DNA of 5,242 nt from positions 1-5,242 of the forward strand of contig USMJ01000108.1 of assembly GCA_900555805.1 (NCBI GenBank), in the 5' to 3' direction. A program made the position numbers and the translations under genes. This DNA is from an uncultured Oscillospiraceae bacterium (GTDB lineage Bacteria; Bacillota; Clostridia; Oscillospirales; Acutalibacteraceae). The notes below the pieces were generated by a model, which had not been told where the DNA came from, did not search any database, and saw nothing but the letters and a program-made list of their open reading frames with translations. Position 1 is the stretch's first letter; each line of letters starts with the position of its first letter. This document shows, piece after piece, positions 4,304 to 5,242 of this stretch.

Positions 4304-4914
4304 TGGATCCTCTGAGCATAAGATGTCCAAATTGTGGTGCATCAATCACTGAAATTCCGATATCAGACTTGATTAAGTGCAATTTCTGCGGCACTGTTTT
4401 TAGACTTCAAAGCTGTAACACAGACCTTTCTTCGCTAAAAGATTTCGTTATCAAAAGCAATGTTTTGATAACATATAACAGTTCAAACGCTCAAGTAACA
4501 ATTCCATACGGCGTCGAAAAAATAGCCGATGAAGTTTTTAGAAACTCCGGCATAGAAAGCATATTGTTACCTTCCTCGCTGAAAGAAATCGGCGCATATG
4601 CCTTTGCTGATTGCAAAAATCTTTGCAGTATCACTATTCCAAAAAGCGTTCACTATATTGGAAACAGGGCTTTTTGGCGATGCACCTCTTTAGCTCAAAT
4701 AGAGTTTTTAAACGACGACACACTATTAGGTGATGGAGTAATTTTGGGAACAAAGGCTTATAAAAACTATTTGCAAAGCTATGACATTGAGGTCAAATCT
4801 CAACTTGAAGAGGAAACCTTAAAAATGCGAAGGGCATACGGTCTGTGTCCATACTGCGGCGGCAACTATAATATATTCGGAAAATGCAAAAGTTGCGGCA
4901 GAAAAAGAAAATAG
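4303..4914 (+). CDS. Zinc-ribbon / BspA-type LRR / zinc-ribbon protein
   Basis: This 203-residue protein has three parts. An N-terminal zinc ribbon has C8-x2-C11 and C26-x2-C29 (CPNCG, CNFCG). Residues about 53-136 hold three BspA-type (LRR_5) leucine-rich repeats of 22-23 residues, starting IPYGVEKI (67), LPSSLKEIG (89) and IPKSVHYIG (112), with the usual AF..C..L core. After a charged helix (about 165-178), a C-terminal zinc ribbon has C182-x2-C185 and C195-x2-C198 (CPYCG, CKSCG), ending in basic GRKRK. No signal peptide is present, so it should be cytoplasmic, unlike most BspA-repeat proteins, which are surface-exposed. It starts inside the stop of the membrane-protein gene (TGATG, 1-nt overlap) without a well-placed SD of its own, so it depends on coupling. 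It probably binds nucleic acid or protein through the ribbons and a partner, perhaps the membrane protein, through the repeats. Domains are clear; function is unknown. Confidence 0.9.
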   Translation: MDPLSIRCPNCGASITEIPISDLIKCNFCGTVFRLQSCNTDLSSLKDFVIKSNVLITYNSSNAQVTIPYGVEKIADEVFRNSGIESILLPSSLKEIGAYAFADCKNLCSITIPKSVHYIGNRAFWRCTSLAQIEFLNDDTLLGDGVILGTKAYKNYLQSYDIEVKSQLEEETLKMRRAYGLCPYCGGNYNIFGKCKSCGRKRK

Positions 4915-4977
4915 CTTATGATGTCTGATCGCCACTCCCACTCACTCCGTTCGGGGAGTACACACCCGGCCACCGTT

Positions 4978-5012
4978 TTCGGCGGCACTCGCTTTGCTAC
5001 CGCGCCGCCGAA
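4978..5012. other. Perfect 9-bp hairpin after the operon
   Basis: TTCGGCGGC (4978-4986) pairs with GCCGCCGAA (5004-5012) around a 17-nt loop. Only TTT follows, so it is a poor terminator. It may stabilise the mRNA 3' end or belong to an intergenic repeat. A small ACTCC/GGAGT hairpin (4944-4959) precedes it. Confidence 0.4.
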
Positions 5013-5051
5013 TTTCGCCAACCTGCAAACTTTCCCGTACCAAGCTTCTGC

Positions 5052-5080
5052 TGCGGCACTGAACCGCGCCGCAGCGGTTC
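5052..5080. other. Two alternative hairpins
   Basis: GAACCGC (5061-5067) pairs with GCGGTTC (5074-5080) around GCCGCA. That loop (5068-5073) is also the exact complement of TGCGGC (5052-5057). Only one pairing can form at a time because there are no linker bases for a pseudoknot. Confidence 0.35.
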
Positions 5081-5108
5081 GCTGATCCGACTTTGGTCTA
5101 ATCGTCCT

Positions 5109-5186
5109 TCGAGTCCTTAAAGTTTGAGCAAAACGAAAAGCACACCATTAGGTGTGCTTTTCTCTGGCGCCCCGGATAGGACTCGA
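5109..5186. repeat. tRNA-tail-like inverted repeat enclosing the terminator
   Basis: TCGAGTCCT (5109-5117) is exactly complementary to AGGACTCGA (5178-5186). The left copy reads TTCGAGTCC, the canonical tRNA T-loop/T-stem sequence, on the plus strand. The right copy reads AATCGAGTCC followed by an acceptor-like CCGGGGCGCCA on the minus strand. No cloverleaf can be built, so neither is a working tRNA. The arms enclose the 12-bp terminator hairpin. Confidence 0.45.
5135..5165. terminator. Strong intrinsic terminator, probably bidirectional
   Basis: GAAAAGCACACC (5135-5146) pairs perfectly with GGTGTGCTTTTC (5151-5162) around ATTA. There is a T-run on plus and, by symmetry, on minus. It is the best terminator for the plus-strand operon ending at 4914, and could also stop a minus-strand gene entering from the right. 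Confidence 0.75.
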
Positions 5187-5223
5187 TTCGCGCGCCTGCG
5201 GGCGCTTGGTCGCTCGCGGTCAC

Positions 5224-5242
5224 AACAGTCCACCGGACTGTT
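5224..5242. repeat. Perfect 8-bp hairpin at the window edge
   Basis: AACAGTCC (5224-5231) pairs with GGACTGTT (5235-5242) around ACC. It ends on the last base of the window, so it may be part of a longer element. Another GC-rich palindromic run (GCGCC/GGCGC, near 5193-5206) precedes it. Confidence 0.45.

Noticed and set aside
3368..5043. A 10-bp inverted repeat (TTGGTACGGG at 3368-3377, CCCGTACCAA at 5034-5043) bracketing the XRE module
   Set aside because: Several 10-bp inverted matches are expected by chance in about 5 kb; it does not extend, and there is no transposase or target duplication.
5052..5080. H-type pseudoknot
   Set aside because: The stems would need zero-length linkers, which is sterically impossible; the pairings must be alternatives.

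Overview
The window looks like chromosomal DNA from a Clostridia-type Firmicute, possibly a gut Oscillospirales or Christensenellales relative. The reasons are strong AAGGAG/GGAGG ribosome binding sites, near-consensus sigma-A promoters, a TTG start backed by a perfect Shine-Dalgarno (SD) sequence, intrinsic terminators, and protein families common in such genomes. The taxonomic call is inference. No rRNA, complete tRNA, CRISPR array or transposase is visible.

Layout. (1) Bases 1-470 are a GC-rich, hairpin-dense stretch without a convincing gene. Three perfect stem-loops abut end to end at 297-364, and the stretch resembles a dispersed intergenic repeat. (2) Bases 474-949 (minus) hold a conserved-looking hypothetical gene with a good SD and promoter, broken near its 3' end by an apparent -1 frameshift in an A/T homopolymer. 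(3) A divergent promoter pair at 1023-1134 drives that gene leftward and the macrodomain gene rightward. (4) Bases 1180-2184 (plus) encode a MacroD-type macrodomain fused to a helical, helix-turn-helix-like C-terminal domain. A terminator-shaped hairpin with a -10 hexamer in its 5' arm separates it from a stand-alone von Willebrand A (vWA) protein at 2295-2948, which is followed by another hairpin. (5) Bases 2994-3454 are mostly non-coding, with one doubtful 66-codon minus-strand reading frame that may be a gene remnant.

(6) Bases 3455-4914 form a compact, visibly AT-rich module. A 70-residue XRE (Cro/CI-type) repressor on the minus strand is divergent from a two-gene plus-strand operon. That operon encodes a cytoplasm-facing two-helix membrane protein, overlapped by 1 nt by a protein with zinc ribbons at both ends and BspA-type leucine-rich repeats between them. 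The shared intergenic region carries two related 16-bp palindromic operators on either side of a TTGACA-17-TATTAT promoter. (7) Bases 4915-5242 contain several hairpins, a strong terminator nested inside a tRNA-tail-like inverted repeat, and a hairpin ending exactly at the window edge.

How the genes may work together. The macrodomain enzyme probably removes ADP-ribose or binds its derivatives, and it is paired with a metal-site vWA scaffold. The XRE module looks like a self-contained, repressor-controlled accessory cassette joining a membrane protein to a zinc-ribbon/LRR protein. I know of no described system with that composition. It is the best candidate here for something new, but no function can be assigned from the sequence alone.
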